Shown here in pieces: positions 25,601 to 39,354 of a stretch of 64,000 nt of DNA (position 1 is its first letter; each line of letters opens with the position of its first letter). Both the position numbers and the translations under genes were made by a program. The notes under the pieces are model-generated. The model did no database searches. It worked only from the letters and a program-made list of their open reading frames with translations, and was not told the origin of the DNA. The DNA comes from Pagrus major (lineage: Eukaryota > Chordata > Actinopteri > Spariformes > Sparidae), in the NCBI RefSeq assembly GCF_040436345.1, contig NC_133230.1, positions 5,043,297-5,107,296 of the forward strand, written 5' to 3'.

Positions 25601-26281
25601 CTGTGGTTGGCTGTAAAGTGAATGTTTATCACATGGGACTTTAACCAAAGTTCTCGGATTGTGACAGGCTCAGTCTCCTCACATATCCATGCGGTCCGCT
25701 GGGGTCAGGTTGCAGCAAGTTCACAAACTCACAGTAGGATCCAAGAATGGGCAACTATCAGGTTTTGGTCAGCCGAGGTTCTCCTGGATTCGTTGGTTGT
25801 TATATGTGCGTAAAGGCACAGCCCGGGGATATAAACTGCAATCTTAGATCAGCATTCTTCTTCTGAGACTCTATAAATGTGCTAATGCTCGCTTTTTTGT
25901 TGTGAGTAAGCCATAAGTCGGATTAATAGATCATGTATTAACAGCACTTTGCCGAGGCCTGGGTGAATATGTAACATTGTGTGTGTTTCCGCAGGTCAGT
26001 GCAGTGCATTGGTGAAACACACAGTGTGTAGTATTTTGGCCTGATTCTCCACCTTACTGCAACTCTTCTAATGGCACTTTTGCTTCCCTCAGTAACAACA
26101 GAACTCCATAATGGAGCCGGACTTTTAGGCCCGGAGATGCTGGAGTCGTCTGTCTCACTTGTGCACATGTGTGAGAGTGTGCTTTTGAGAGTGGATCATG
26201 TTTTACATTTGTGGGTGTGTGGCAGGTTTGGGGTTATGCAAGTGTGTATCCACTTCTCCTTGTGTGTTCTCCCTGCTCCCG

Positions 26282-26282
<1 letters not shown>

Positions 26283-26325
<43 letters not shown>
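26283..26325. repeat. (GT)n microsatellite
   Basis: About 21 uninterrupted TG units in numb intron 1. Confidence 0.97.
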
Positions 26326-26328
<3 letters not shown>

Positions 26329-29187
26329 GCAATGATGTCAAGGGGAAAAAGTAAACATGGTTTCCATGAGTAGCTTTTTCGCTCCGAGGTTTACTCAAAG
26401 TTTCCCAGCAGAGGTCACTTCTAGAGTCAGGGACAATGTGTTACGGTTCACTCTGAGTGATCGCCTCTGAGGAGGTTAAGCTTCTGTCCCACAGTTTGCA
26501 CAACACTGATGTCCTTCCAATGAAGAAGGAAGATAGGGATTCTTCTTAACTTAAAAGAAAGGAAAACGTGCATTTTTTGTGGAAGGCTTAAGTGCACGAA
26601 TTTGGTGGCGCATGTTTTATTTTCGATAAATAATTTTAGATCATTATTTAGATTTAGATCTTTAGACCAATCAGCTTTTTGGCCGTTTCGAGCATGTGGA
26701 ATCGGCGGCTGAGCCCGTCGGTGAGAGAAATCACAGATTAGCTGTTCAGCTAAGCAAATCAGTGCACGAAAGCAGAAACAGAAAAAGAAAGGGAAAGCTC
26801 CTTGAGCCTGATGCTGTTGTTACAACCCCGGAGGTCATATAAACACTTCTATTAATGAATGTGCTTTCATTTTCTCTGTGATCTCTCTGTGTTACCTGAG
26901 TGTGTCATTGTTTCTGTTATTGTGTTGTGTGTTATTTTGGCCTCTACTTCTTTGCCAGTGCCATTTACAACTTTTTATCAGACATATTCTTGATTAGAAA
27001 TGGGTATGTGAGGGAGAGTGGTGTGAAAATGATAAGCAAATGTTGCTTTATTACAGTGGCTTGTTTATCTGCAGTCCTAAGTCTTTTAAGTTTACCCTTT
27101 TGAATGCAGAAATGGACTACCGCTACTTGGTGGTATGGAGAGGTATTTCACCTCACGTTGTCAACTGTAGTCTTTGTGGTGTGTTCAAGTGCAGCTTTTT
27201 GGGCAAAACACAGGCAGTGTGAGGCTGACACAACATTCAGCTTACCATTAGTTCTCTGATGTCAGTTTGGTGTTTCTGGGCCCAAAGAAGTCCACTGGGA
27301 TCTACCAACAACCATCAGATCTGAATCTTGCATTCATTTGGCTTAGGTGGTGCCGAAAAATGGCTTAGGTGTTGCGCCAAAGCCTTGAAATGGTAGGGAA
27401 AACCCTAAGATGGCTGTTTTAGGTCAAGCTGTGGTACGAACTACAACAGCCACTTTTTAAAGACATCTTCCCATGGCTGCCACATAAGTGGGTATGTATT
27501 GTGTTCTCAGCAGCAGTCTATCATAAAGAGGGTCCAGGATTGATGGCGTTGGGCACTCAGAGCAGGACATCAAACCCCTCCAAGCAGGCCAATGCTTTCA
27601 GTGAGCAGCCCCTCTCCACAGCATGTTTACAGCTCTATTCATATAATTGAAACTCCACTCCATTTGGCATACCATCTCCTCTGGCAAGAATTTTTGAAAC
27701 AATCACAAAACCGCTGTTTTGGGGCAAATGCACAGGTCATAAATCTTAAGGATGCCTCCTCGATTCCCTGTGTTGCCTTTTGGTGGAAACCAGGCCAGAC
27801 CCTCCCTATTGATTCAGTCTGTGAATCATCGCTGGGGCATGCCTGAGGGGAGACGATACAGTGACAGTGATTTGCCACTCCCTGGTGCCAGGGTACTGCC
27901 CTGCTCGTTTAAAAGTGGCCTCAGCTGTTGCCCAAAGTGATGTGTGACTCCCCATGTTGAATGGACGGCTGGCTGGTTGACTTACTGTTGGGCTGGGCCC
28001 CTTAATACCTCGCCTGACCGATTCCTACCCACACACACACACATATGACCACACAAAAAGCCAGATACACAGATACTGATGTACACACGCACACAGTTTG
28101 ATTGGCTGGAGAGAAAAGCAACTCAATATCCCCTGTGCAGCGGCAGTCTGGGCCCTATTTTCTTTCCCTGTCTCAACCCTAACCCCGGTCAGTCATGTGT
28201 ATTCAGGAAACGGAGGTCATGGTGTCTTGCTGGGGGCAGGGAACAGATTGAAGGACTCTGCAATGATTCAGGGAGCGAGTGAGCCATGCAAACAGTAGCC
28301 AGCACTCCCTATTTGCACCATTTCCTTCCCCTGTACCACCCGTTCGTATCCTTGCTCTCTCTCTGGCTCTCGTTCTGTCCATTAAATCTTGAACTTCCTA
28401 AAATAAATGCTTTTCAGGAATAAAAATAAATACTGACTCATTTTCCTGCTGACTTGTTTCAGTATTTTTAATAGTTCAGTTTGCTGTCAAGCTAGTAATG
28501 CTCTCTACATCCGTGGCACTGCAGCAAAGAGCAGGTTAAATTTCAGGTCAAGACTTTATAGTGTCAACTTTGTGTTGCACTTTTCATGGATCTGCATCAA
28601 TCTTTTCATCATGGGTATCAAGTTGTGTCTCTGGGTCACTGTGCGGACACATGCTGTACAGTGATTTTGGTTATTGTAGGGACACTGATGGTTCACAGTG
28701 TACAGATCATTGAAGCAGAGAGCGGTGTGCTAAGCTGGAGCAGCTGGCGATGAGTTAAACTTGTTTACTTGTTACAGTCTCCTTTTACACCAGCTTGAAC
28801 ACACTGTTAGCACTGCTGTTATTTCATGTTCAGCCCTTTGACGTCACTTATAGTAACTGGCTGTGATGAAGGCAGGAGTGATACTAATTTGGAGTAACAG
28901 TTAAGAATCTGATTAGGCAACAAAAGAAGAATTGTACCTCAAAATTGCACAATACTTGCAATGTGTGAAACCCTTTAAATACCACTGCATTTATTAAACG
29001 TGCAAGTGCAGCCTATGGTGTTATGCATAATCTTAAAACTAAATTCACCTATTAAGAAAATTAATTTAGCATAACACCTAGCCTATAACAATTACAATCT
29101 CTCTTACTTGTTGTGTGTTGGCAGTTCATTACACATTTTAATGCAGAAGCCGTGACCTGACGCACCAAATTATTTCTTACATGGAAC

Positions 29188-29390
29188 TAGAGGTCGACCG
29201 ATAATGGATTTCTAAAGGCCGATAGGAGAAAACAGTTTGGAGCAGAAAAACGTCAATAGCTGAGTAATTGGCTGATAACCAAAGTATTTTAATTAAGTAA
29301 CATCATAATGAAGTTTATCTAGCTATTTGCCCCGTTCAATCGGGGAAAAAAAAGATGAATTGGTTGATCTCTACAAATAACCAACTGGAA
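29188..29390. repeat. AGGTCGACCGATA-family dispersed repeat
   Basis: AGAGGTCGACCGATAATGGA, AAAGGCCGATAGG and GGCTGATAACCAAAG followed by TTGATCTCTA resemble a common fish repeat with CCGATA palindromes. Boundaries are approximate. Confidence 0.45.
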
Positions 29391-32300
29391 AGTTGCCCTT
29401 AGAAACTGTAGGGAAAAGGGCAAACACTTTCCCTGTTGATGTTGATGCTGATGTTATGGTAGCATTTATGCTTATCTCCCGAGGAGTCACCGTTGCTGAT
29501 TTCAAAGGAATAGCCACTTCTCATGTTGGTCATCACATACATCGTCCGTAGCTGACAGAAGTTCCTCATAGTTTGAAACCCGGCAAGATGAATTTGCAAG
29601 ATTACATAATCACATGATCTTGCGAAACCAGCTGCCTTGCGAGGTAACAGAAGCAGATCATTTTAATGGGCCAACACAATCAGGGTCATTACATTGGCAG
29701 AAAGATTATTTGTCAGTTTTTGTATTGTTTTGATGTTTTTTTTAGCTCTAAAGTGATCTCTAACATCAGCACTGTTAAGTGTGCCATGCATGCGCAGAAC
29801 ATTTGAGGCATCTGGACCTTATGTGGCTCTCTTGAGAAAGACAAACCTCGTTATAAACCACCTCTATTTTTGGTTATTCCAAAAGTTGCGCTCTCTGGGG
29901 AAAGCTGTCTTTTTGAACAGAATAAATGTCAGCTCAGATAGAAAAATGCTCTCTGGTAGAGGGAAAAAGTCTGCACATTTTCAGCATTGATCCCAGTTGT
30001 TTAGTATAGACAGCATGCCACTACTGAATGTATATAATGACATTGAATTGTCTCAATTTAGGTCAGACTACCCTCGAGTGGTAAACTGGGCTACAGTAAT
30101 TAATTCATTACTGATGCATGTGACCCAGAATATCACATTAAGGGGTTAGCATTAATGATTAGCGTTAATGAAGGGAATCAGATGGACGCCCCATCTCGCA
30201 TTGTTCTCTTGTACTTGAACGTTGAATGTCAATATCACACACTCATTAAATCAGCTACAGCCTCGAGCAATAACGCAACATGTGTTGTAAGTGTTTCAAC
30301 TCCAGTTGTTGACAGTTTTATTGTATTTGTTGTTGAGTTATTGGTAATAAAAACACAGAGAGTTGCATGTCGTCATCATAAACTCTCCAACCAGGAGGCC
30401 TCTGACCTTGATCCTGGTCCCACAGTTTGATCCTGGGCACCGGGAGCTCTCTCAGCCTTTCCCTTGTGTGCCTGGCTTGGCTTCCTCTTGATGCACTGCA
30501 CACTTTCATCCAGATTTTCTCCTTGTTTTTTTTCTCTACCCCTTCTTTTTACATAAGCATGCCAAGCTACAAACTGGGGCCCGGAAAATTGGATTACCAC
30601 GGTTACAGCATTTTTCAAATTCTCCCTTCATATGGCCGTTTTGGAGCAGACCAGAGGCGCTATCACCTCAAGACGGCCGGCTCCCCGATAACGGGGCTCA
30701 GCAGATACGGTGGCCAGGCGTGCTTTGCATTACGGATGGCTGGCAGGCCTTATTGATCCAGTCTATCCTGTCTCATTGTTGCTCTCCAAAACTATAAACT
30801 CAGCCTGAACACAGATAACACGGATTTCCCGGAACGGAGCGGTATAAAATAGGATGAAGAGTAACGGCTGGCACAGTGACGGGGCAAGTCATGAAAGGAG
30901 ACAGTGGGGATTTTTTTGTCTTGAATTGCTGCCCATTCTTTCTCTGTCTCTGTCTCTTGCTCTCATACTCACTCACTGTCCTAGCCTCTCCCCCCCTCCC
31001 TATCTCTTCTTTGAAACCCAACCGCTGTACTCATCCCTAGGATCCTTCTGCAAGGATTAATCAGTTTTCCATTCCTGGAGAGATTATTCAAATACTGTTA
31101 CATCTACAGCCAGCAGCAGAACTCCCTCCCTCCTTCCCAAGCAGCAGCAGAAGCAGCAGCGAAGCACTGACGAAGGGAAAAGTCCCGTTCTTACTCTTCT
31201 ATCCCTTTTAGTTTTGTTTGTCCTGTATGTCTCGCTCTCTCTCCTCTTCTGTATATTTCTGTCTTAACGCTTCACCGACATTGTTCACTGCCAATGTCCG
31301 TAATTATCCGCTGACTACATTGAGGATGTTGCATGTGAGAGTCTTTCAGGAGTGCTTTGCTTTTTGTAATTCACTCTTGCTTGTTTCTGTGTATATGAAC
31401 ACAGAGAGTATAAATGGTCCTTGTGTAATTGTCCTCATTAGAGCAGCTAGGAGAACAGCCAGAGATCCTCACGGCACCAGACTATAGGAGCTGTGACAGC
31501 TCCAGCAGAGATCAGATCCTGCTTTCCTGCACCAAAGCCTTCACCTCCCCACCCGCCTTATCCCTCCTCCCTCTCCTGCCTCCCTATCCTCCATTCAGCC
31601 CCTTTGTAGTTGACAAAAGGTAAATTAAACTGCCCAAGTAGTGTTTTATTTTTGATGCTCTAAAAGCTGGCCCTAGGACATGTCGCTGCCCCCTGACACG
31701 ATGTAGTCAAACATGTTTCAACGCTGTCCGTCAGTGGAATTGTGTTTGCAACCTGTGATGTTTACACCTGTCATGCAACCTACTGGCACTACTTGGCCCT
31801 TTTCTGCAGCTTTTCGGCCGACTGAGCATGTTCAATCAGTCTGATCGGCTGTTCAGCTAACCCTTAGATTCCACAGGGCACGTTTTCGTCGGGATTTGGC
31901 TATAACATGGTCGCCTGAGCTGATCGTTGCCATTCTGGACAATACTTCCATAAGGCACGCCACAACATGTTTAAGAGGTGTCCCAGAAGTAGCTCTACAA
32001 ACGGCAAAATGTAGAAAGTCACTCCATTTAAATGTACCTGTATTCGTCTGCTTCACTTGAAAGGATAACACCAGTGTAATTCTTTGTACTACTGCCATTA
32101 ATGCCTACGAAGATCAGAAACTCTGAAGTGTTTGCCAGTCTGTTACCAGGTTTTCTTTAGCTCCTTGAGGTCGTGAGGTTGCACTGATTTGATTTGTTTT
32201 TTAATCCAGTTAAAACTACTTTTGGAGACGTACTATTGCTGTGGGGAACATTATACTTATTTTTAATGAGCCTGGAATAAAAACAAACCTAAGGCACCTG

Positions 32301-32670
32301 TGCAAATTAATTTTTAGTGCTACCTCTTCTCTGCTGTTCTCTAACTTTTCCAATCCTAATTTCTTTTTTTAACCCCCCGTCCCTCCTGCCACTTATCTTG
32401 ACTTTTCCCTTTGTTAACCTCCTTTTCACCTCTCCCTGTCAGTAGTTGCTACTCCATCTTTGTCTCTCACCTTTCCTTCTTCTTTCTTTCTGGCGCATGG
32501 CCAATTTAAGGGCTGAACACACCTCACATGACCCCCAACCGTCCCACCATCCACCCCAGCACTCCCTCTGCACCAGACGAACACATCCAGATTTTCCCCC
32601 TCACTGCTCATTCTGTCCCTCTGGCCCACTCTGCTTGGCCTCCATCCCGGTCACTGCTCACCTTCCTGCC

Positions 32671-32671
<1 letters not shown>

Positions 32672-32747
<76 letters not shown>
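32672..32747. repeat. (CA)n microsatellite
   Basis: About 37 perfect AC units; one of the longest in the window and likely highly polymorphic. Confidence 0.98.
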
Positions 32748-32748
<1 letters not shown>

Positions 32749-33155
32749 AGAGTTACCTAATGCTGGTAGTACTGCTGCTAATGCAGATTTCATACATAAA
32801 TGCCATGTTTGACCTGGGATAATGAACATGTGTTCAACCTGTGTTTGACCTACCAGTCTGCTGTTACAAGTTAATCCCAGGCTGATGCTGTTGTTGACAC
32901 AGGCACACCTTACTGATCCATACTGCACATAAGTATAGTGTAAATGCCTGCATACTGTAGGAGGGTTGAATTGGTAAAGTATTCCATATTTATCATGAAC
33001 ACTCTTACACCAAAGCCAAGCCAGGATATCAATAGACAAGGTTTAAATTGAGGTCCAGATTAGGGTTAAGGATTCAGGTTTGGATTATATGCGTAGTGCA
33101 AATCCATGGCAAATGTAGATCTATGCCAGGTCATTGTGTCAGTCTGAACAGGGAT

Positions 33156-33174
33156 AAAAAAAAAAAAAAAAAAG
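33156..33174. repeat. A-homopolymer
   Basis: A run of about 18 A preceded by GGGAT; possibly a retroposon tail, but no body is recognised. Confidence 0.7.
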
Positions 33175-34084
33175 TACAAAGAACTTCAGTACGATGCCGA
33201 AAGACATGGTAGTCTTCTAATTTTCTTATAATACTCATATCACGTTCCTACAAATGCTTGCACTTGTTGTACACTCACCCAGCAAGTGCAAGCATTCACC
33301 ATATATACACTCATCTTTCAAACATACGCTTGCTTTCCCACGCACATGAGTATATGTGGTTTCACTTAGATTCCTGCTCTGTACTTTTTTATCTCTCCAA
33401 GACACTGCAGTACGCTGGAGAGAAGGTGTGTGGGTTGTAAGCTGGCAGTAGCATAAGTGTTAAGTGATTTAGAAGGTGAGTTTGTTAAGGTGCTGTGGGA
33501 AGAGGCATGAAAACTAAAGGGCATCAGTGGACCAACATAAAGCTATGCCATTGAGCAGATGGCTACTTTAATCAAGAATTCATGCCAGAAATCTCTTTTG
33601 AAAAAAAAAGTTAAAAGAATAGTGGAACAAGCTGTGAAACATAGACATAGTATCAACTTTACTTTACTCACGCTTATTTACACATCCAGGAGAGACAGAG
33701 TAAGATTTGCATTAATTTTGAGTCATGTTTGTGGCTGTCTAATGAATGTTAGTCTAATATTAACACGTTTATCTCTGTTTTGGTCTCCACCAGCTCCTAA
33801 GGGAAATATCTAGTATATTTAGCTGCGAAGCACTCCGCTGAATTCCCCAGCTAGTTGCTTAGTTTGTTTGTTAGTTACCTTTTAAGTGATGTGTAGGTAG
33901 CATACAGTTGTTTTATCCAAGCTTGTTTTGCTGCTGGAATCGAGGCTGATTAGTGCAGAGTTTGGGTCAGAAAACCAAAGAAACTGGCCGATCAATCTGA
34001 TATTGCTGTGTTGTTGTTTCGGGACAATTACTATGTTGGTCGAGGGCCATCATTTAAACTGATGAATGATATATTGAAGATATC

Positions 34085-34316
34085 CTTTCAAACAGGTGTA
34101 ACAATGTTTTCCTTAACCTTACCAAGTATGTGTGTTCCCTAAACCGAACCAAACAGTGACAGAAAACTGAAAAGAAACGGAAAATAAGTGAACTATTATA
34201 TGTTCCAAAAGGGATATGAACCTCGGTGTACTGAGACAGAGTCCCGTTTGCAACCCACTCAGCCACGACGGCTTGACCCCTCTTCCGTAGTTGAAATAAT
34301 GATCCTCGAGCCACAT
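34085..34316 (-). repeat. Possible tRNA-derived SINE
   Basis: On the minus strand, CGTGGCTGAGTGGGTTGC (about 34251-34268) fits a pol III A box, and GGTTCATATCCC (34211-34222) fits a B box, about 30 bases apart. The following downstream sequence resembles a dispersed teleost repeat. No cloverleaf with a proper acceptor stem can be drawn, so a functional tRNA is unlikely. Confidence 0.4.
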
Positions 34317-36260
34317 TAATTATGATATTCTAGGAGCAATACAAACATGTAGATATCAGATACACCTGCTAAAACCCTCTCTAGGGTTCTAGAGGACTAC
34401 AGTCAATAATTCCCTCTGGGTTTGTCACTATGAGCAACCGCCTTTAGATGACATTTGATCCATTGTTCATATAGAGATAATGATTTGTGTGGTTTTACAT
34501 AATCCAGCAAGCAAAAATGCCACACGTTTTACGGTCGTAGCTTTTCCAGATGTGCTCCAAATGTGAGGATTTGCTGTGATTCTCTTTTTATATCATAAAC
34601 TGAATATCTGAATATAAACACTAATCTGGAGACGTTTCCTTTCACAGTTTTCTAGCATTTTTCGACTTAATACGAATACAAACTGGAGAAATAGGCGACC
34701 GATCTAATAGATAAATAACCAGTCTTTGCAGCACGCAAACTAGCCTCCATCTGGCAGGTATTTGGAGAAAATGTGTGGTTGTTAAGTTGGCTTGTTTGCC
34801 AGTGCCAGCTGTTTCAAATTCTGCCTGGCTGTAATAAATAGGAATGTCTGTTTTTGTAAAAGTACATCATTCTACAGTGTCACAAACAAACTTGTTTTCT
34901 TAAAGATGTGTTAAAAAAAACACTGCCTGTGTTCACATATTTAGAAGATGTGTATAAAAACACTGGCACTTAGTGGTGTGTGGTTGTGTTTGATGACAAT
35001 ATGACGAGTGAATTTAATGTGAAGATGTTCACTCACAATGCGTGCACCGTATATTCGAGACAAATGCTTTAATTTGTGACACCGAAGGAAGACGAGGTGC
35101 TCAAGAGCAGACAAATCTGTTTTCCTGCTGCTCCTCCTCCGTCGCTCTGCAGGCTGGAAGCATGCAGCCTGTCACTGGCACTGCAGTGAGCCCAAACATG
35201 ATATGACCTAAATAAACCAGAGAGAGCGGGAGTGAGGGATGAAGCAATATTTTTTTTGCCTCTCACTCAGTCGTCTTGTTTTCAAACACTTCACTCGACT
35301 GCAGGCTACAACTTGTGCACAGTCAAAATGCAAACACACACATTTCTATACACACTAGAGTCAAACTGAGTGCTTTTATTGGGTTACACCTGCAGAGGTA
35401 TTTGGCTCTTAGAACAAAGCAGGTGCTTTTACACTATTAAGCACCTGTTTTACACCCAGTTAGTTGTCCTTTCACCCCCTTTTTTCAGAAAGCTCACCTT
35501 TTGAATTCGCTCTCTACCCACAGTATGGCTCAGGAGTCATGATTGTCTTTCTGTGAGTTATGCCTCAGTCTACAGATAATGGAAAAGAGAGGTGTTAGCA
35601 GTACCACACAAAAGCCAGAGTTTCCATTACAGAACATTTTGGAAAAAAGGGAGAAAAAAAACTACCAACTACAGACAGAATCTTGAATGTGACTAGTGGC
35701 TTGCAACTTGGCCACACCTCCACTCAATTGGCAGAGTGTCTATAATTAGAAGTTGTGCTCATAAAATTCTTCATCAAACAAAAACATAACTTCTTGTTTT
35801 TACATGTCACATAACACGAAAGTGTCCCCACCTTTTTCGGTTCAGTTTTCACCGCAGAGTACTGCAAGTGCTTCCCAGGCCAATTTCATTGCACTTTCAT
35901 GCCACGGTAGAACGAGCTGTTATTGGCTCTCAACAAATCAATCACCTGTGATTGTAGCCAGACATTTCCCTTGTCCAGCACTATTTCTGTTCATTAAATT
36001 GTAATAAAACTTTTATTATATAAACTAATAATATATAACTGTGATACTGTGATCTTTTCTGAGATGGTTACCATACCGTGAGAATCTCATAACATTGCAA
36101 CGCTTGTGTATTTCAGCTGATATATTGATAGAAAAACATTTTATTTCCTAATATGAGTATCTGCATCGGCCCTGAAAATCAAATATCAGTCAGGCTCTAG
36201 TTTCCTGAGTCTATGGTCCCCTCCAGGTCCCAGCCCTTTAGAGACAGTAGGAAGTTTGAG

Positions 36261-36261
<1 letters not shown>

Positions 36262-36342
<81 letters not shown>
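36262..36342. repeat. (GT)n microsatellite
   Basis: About 40 perfect TG units, the longest in the window. Confidence 0.98.
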
Positions 36343-36345
<3 letters not shown>

Positions 36346-37269
36346 GTGGCGTGGTCAGACCTGAAAGCTTCATTGTGTGCTGCTCACAGAGCTGGAGCCT
36401 GACACAGACAGATAAGAGATCCTCACCCCAAGCCAATACTGGCTCACAGGACAGGTTTCACTATGCAAACAGACAGCTCAGTCCTGTCAGTGTGTGTGTA
36501 GTTAAGTAGGTGCATATGTGTGTGGTCACTGTGAGCATGTGTGTGTGTGTTTGTGTGTGAACGCTGCTATGTTGCTGCTTATTCATGTATGTGTGTGTGG
36601 ACAGTCAGTTCTCCTGGTTTTAAGACCTTTAATCCTGTCCGATCCTCATCAGCTCAGAAGTTAATGGGTACGACTTGTTAGTCAAGGAATCTGCTCTGCT
36701 CACGTGTTAAAAGTTAGAATTGCACGGCCGAATGACTTCTGGTCCTCAGTTATGAGCTGCTGAGGGAGACGTTAGCCAGGCTTTCCATGATGGATGCACC
36801 TCTCAGCTCTAGTTTGGATCAGCAACTTTTAATTGGGTCTCTGCTTTTTTGTGCCTCCTAATCTGCTCCCAGAGCCAAGAAGTCATATGTGCACTGTTTA
36901 AAGAAGTGCTTTTAGCCTAATTAATTGTGCTTTTTAAGGGTTGTCAGGGAACTTTAGAGTTCGACTCTGACTCAAAAGTCTGACTCTGACTCACAGCCTA
37001 AAGCCTAAACATAAAGGGAAAAACATAAGGAAAATTATGGCTCATTATAACTTGGGTTTTATTTTCATAGTTGCAGCCATGATAATTGTGTTGGAACGCA
37101 GCGAGATCGCTAAATGAGTGTTCAGGTTTTGCTAGATAAACTGCCACTTTATTGGAGGTTAAACCAAAAGTAAGCAAACCCTTATTATTGTTAATAGTCC
37201 CTCACTGCACAGGACAAGCTGGCAAGTATCATTTTTGTTCCTCACAGAAGCCTGATTTCTTTGGTCAAG

Positions 37270-37590
37270 CAGACATCATTAACTTGATGATAATTTTCTC
37301 AATTTATTGATTAGTTGTTTGGTCTATGAAATGGTGAAAAATGTCAGTCAGTGTTGTGAAATCCCAAAATGGCATTCTCAGATGTCTTGTTTTGTCCACA
37401 CCCTAAAGATATTCAGTTTACTGTCAAAAAGCAGAAAATATTCACGTGTCAGAAGCTGGATTGGAGAATTTAGACATGTTTTCTTAAGAAATTACACACC
37501 CAGATTAACTGATTATGAAAATAGTTGCCGATAGATTAGTTGTCAGCTATTAAATTATTAATATTGCAGCCCTAACTGTAACCTTGTAGC
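37270..37590 (+). repeat. CGATTAAT/TGTTTTGTCCACA repeat, copy 2
   Basis: Same block order and orientation as copy 1, including GTTTGGTCTATGAAATG, GATGTCTTGTTTTGTCCACA and AAAGATATTCAGTTTACTGT. It ends near ATTGCAGCCCTAACT. Confidence 0.6.
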
Positions 37591-38075
37591 GCTGTTTTAA
37601 TCCTCAGGTGAACACTTCCCTCAGTAAGAACAGCAGACTGCACTCAGTGTCCTCTGTTCCCTTTTATTTGGGCCGCCTTGACTCCTAACACTTCCGAGAC
37701 TTGAGGTCTTTTGTTCCCACTTGTGAGTCAGAATGACACTAGTTTGCTGTGTTGTTCACTGGAGTCAGTATTTAAAGCTTTTCTATTTACAGACACGAGA
37801 CAGGACACATGAAAGTGGTACTTTGGCTCTGTGGTTCAGCTTCTAATCTGGTATCGAACACAGGAAGTTGACTAATTTCTATGTTGACATTCACTCTTGA
37901 CTGCATGGGTTTGGTTCATTTCCCAGACACATAAACTTTTATTATTACTTAATATGTTCTGCTGTCACCTTTTTAACCGTTGCCTTTTTGTGTAAATTGG
38001 CACCTTTTTATGTAGCTGCTGCTGAAAGCTCAGTCTTCACCCTTGGATTAATAAAATGTCTCTCTCCACTCACAG

Positions 38076-38212
38076 GGAGCTCAGCGATGAATAAGCTACG
38101 GCAGAGCTTTCGCCGGAAGAAAGACGTCTACGTCCCAGAGTCCAGTCGGCCGCACCAGTGGCAGACAGACGAGGAGGCGGTCCGCAGCGGCAAATGTAGC
38201 TTTGCAGTCAAG
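38076..38212 (+). CDS. numb: numb coding exon 1 (start codon at 38087)
   Basis: Acceptor CACAG ends at 38075; 11 bases of 5' UTR precede ATG at 38087. That start has a purine at -3 and gives the conserved N-terminus [20 protein letters not shown]. It ends in phase 0 with ...KCSFAVK before the donor GTGACT at 38213. Arg/Lys residues around Ser7 form the membrane-binding, aPKC-regulated patch known in Numb. Confidence 0.96.
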
Positions 38213-39285
38213 GTGACTCTCCTTTACACATAAACACACCTGAAAACAAAAACCTCACAGACGCACAATCTTACAAAATGCAGTGCTGACCTTACTGCTG
38301 CACATTCATACCTCTGAGAAACCTGCACTCTGCCTGGCTCCCCAAGGACGCTGCTTGTGATTAATTATAAGCATTCAGAGACTGTGAGCACAGCTTTTAT
38401 CTAGGTTGCAAGATTCTGTGCTGGAGCCTTCGAAAACCTGTGGGAAGTGTGTGCACAATTGATTTCTGGCCTCCAAGAGTATTGAAAACTACTTTAATCA
38501 TCATTAAAATATGCACAATTGAAGAATATGTTTCATTATAGCTGGCAAGTAACAATTGAAGGGGGGCAGTGAAGACACGTGACTCGGGAGGCGATGCAGT
38601 TTCTGTGTACATGCAGAACGTGTCTTCAGTGTTTCATAAATGGCCAAACTGGACCTGCAGTGCAGCAGTTGATTTGAGTGGAGAGTTTGCTGTATTATGG
38701 CAACAAAACCTTCCACTTTTGCAAACAGAAGTGCAACGGTACACTTCCTCTCACTCATGGGTCTATAGTCCCTCTTCACTCAGAATAAAGGGGAATTGAA
38801 AACCGCAGAGTCAAGAAAGGGAAAGTTATCCCTCTGAATATATGAACTGTGGTCAATGAATGTGGATTGTTCATCACCTAGTTTAAAAGTGATGGTTTCA
38901 TGCTACTTGTGTGTTTTACTATTCTTCTGAGCAAGAAACTGGAGCAGAAATAGTGGAGGGAGGTGGAAGTGACAGTGGTGAGATGGGAAAGACAGGCAGT
39001 GGACGGGCTACCTTGAGATTTCTGATCTTAAAGGAAAAGTTCACCCAGAAATGAAAATTCAGTCATTATCTACTCACCAGGTGAAGTTTTGCAGTCCAAA
39101 GAACATTTCTGGAGCACAGCGTTTTCATTTTTGGGTCAACTGTTCCTTTACGTTGGATTTTCAGACTTGATGTGGAACAGGTGTGCATGTGTGTCGCCTC
39201 ATGGCTTCAAGTCGTTCGCGAGCACGTTTCAGCCAGTGTGTGAAACGTACAAGCTTCAAGATCTCCTCTAATCTGTCTTCCAAAT

Positions 39286-39354
<69 letters not shown>

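Larger units (their letters stand above)
13244..38075 (+). other. numb: numb intron 1 (24.8 kb)
   Basis: No protein-coding exon recognised; the open frames within it are short, lack splice logic and often run through microsatellites. It holds (GT)n at 22576, 26283 and 36262, (CA)n at 32672, two copies of a CGATTAAT-type repeat (14855, 37270), a possible tRNA-derived SINE (34085, minus), MITE-like fragments, and several repeat-free blocks that look like candidate conserved non-coding elements (about 17545-17960, 23880-24170, 30545-30760). Confidence 0.7.

Noticed and set aside
32672..32747. CRISPR-like repeat array
   Set aside because: A simple dinucleotide microsatellite without spacers; the genome is clearly vertebrate.
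32608..33039. 143-residue open frame on the minus strand
   Set aside because: It runs through the (CA)n tract as a Val-Cys repeat and has no recognisable domain or splice context. Similar artefacts occur at 22579-22944, 36197-36509 and 39161-39409.
33058..33085. Interstitial telomere-like TTAGGGTTAAGG
   Set aside because: Barely two imperfect units; not a telomeric array.
34211..34284. Functional tRNA gene on the minus strand
   Set aside because: Pol III box words are present, but no matching acceptor stem or standard anticodon loop can be built; a SINE fragment is more likely.
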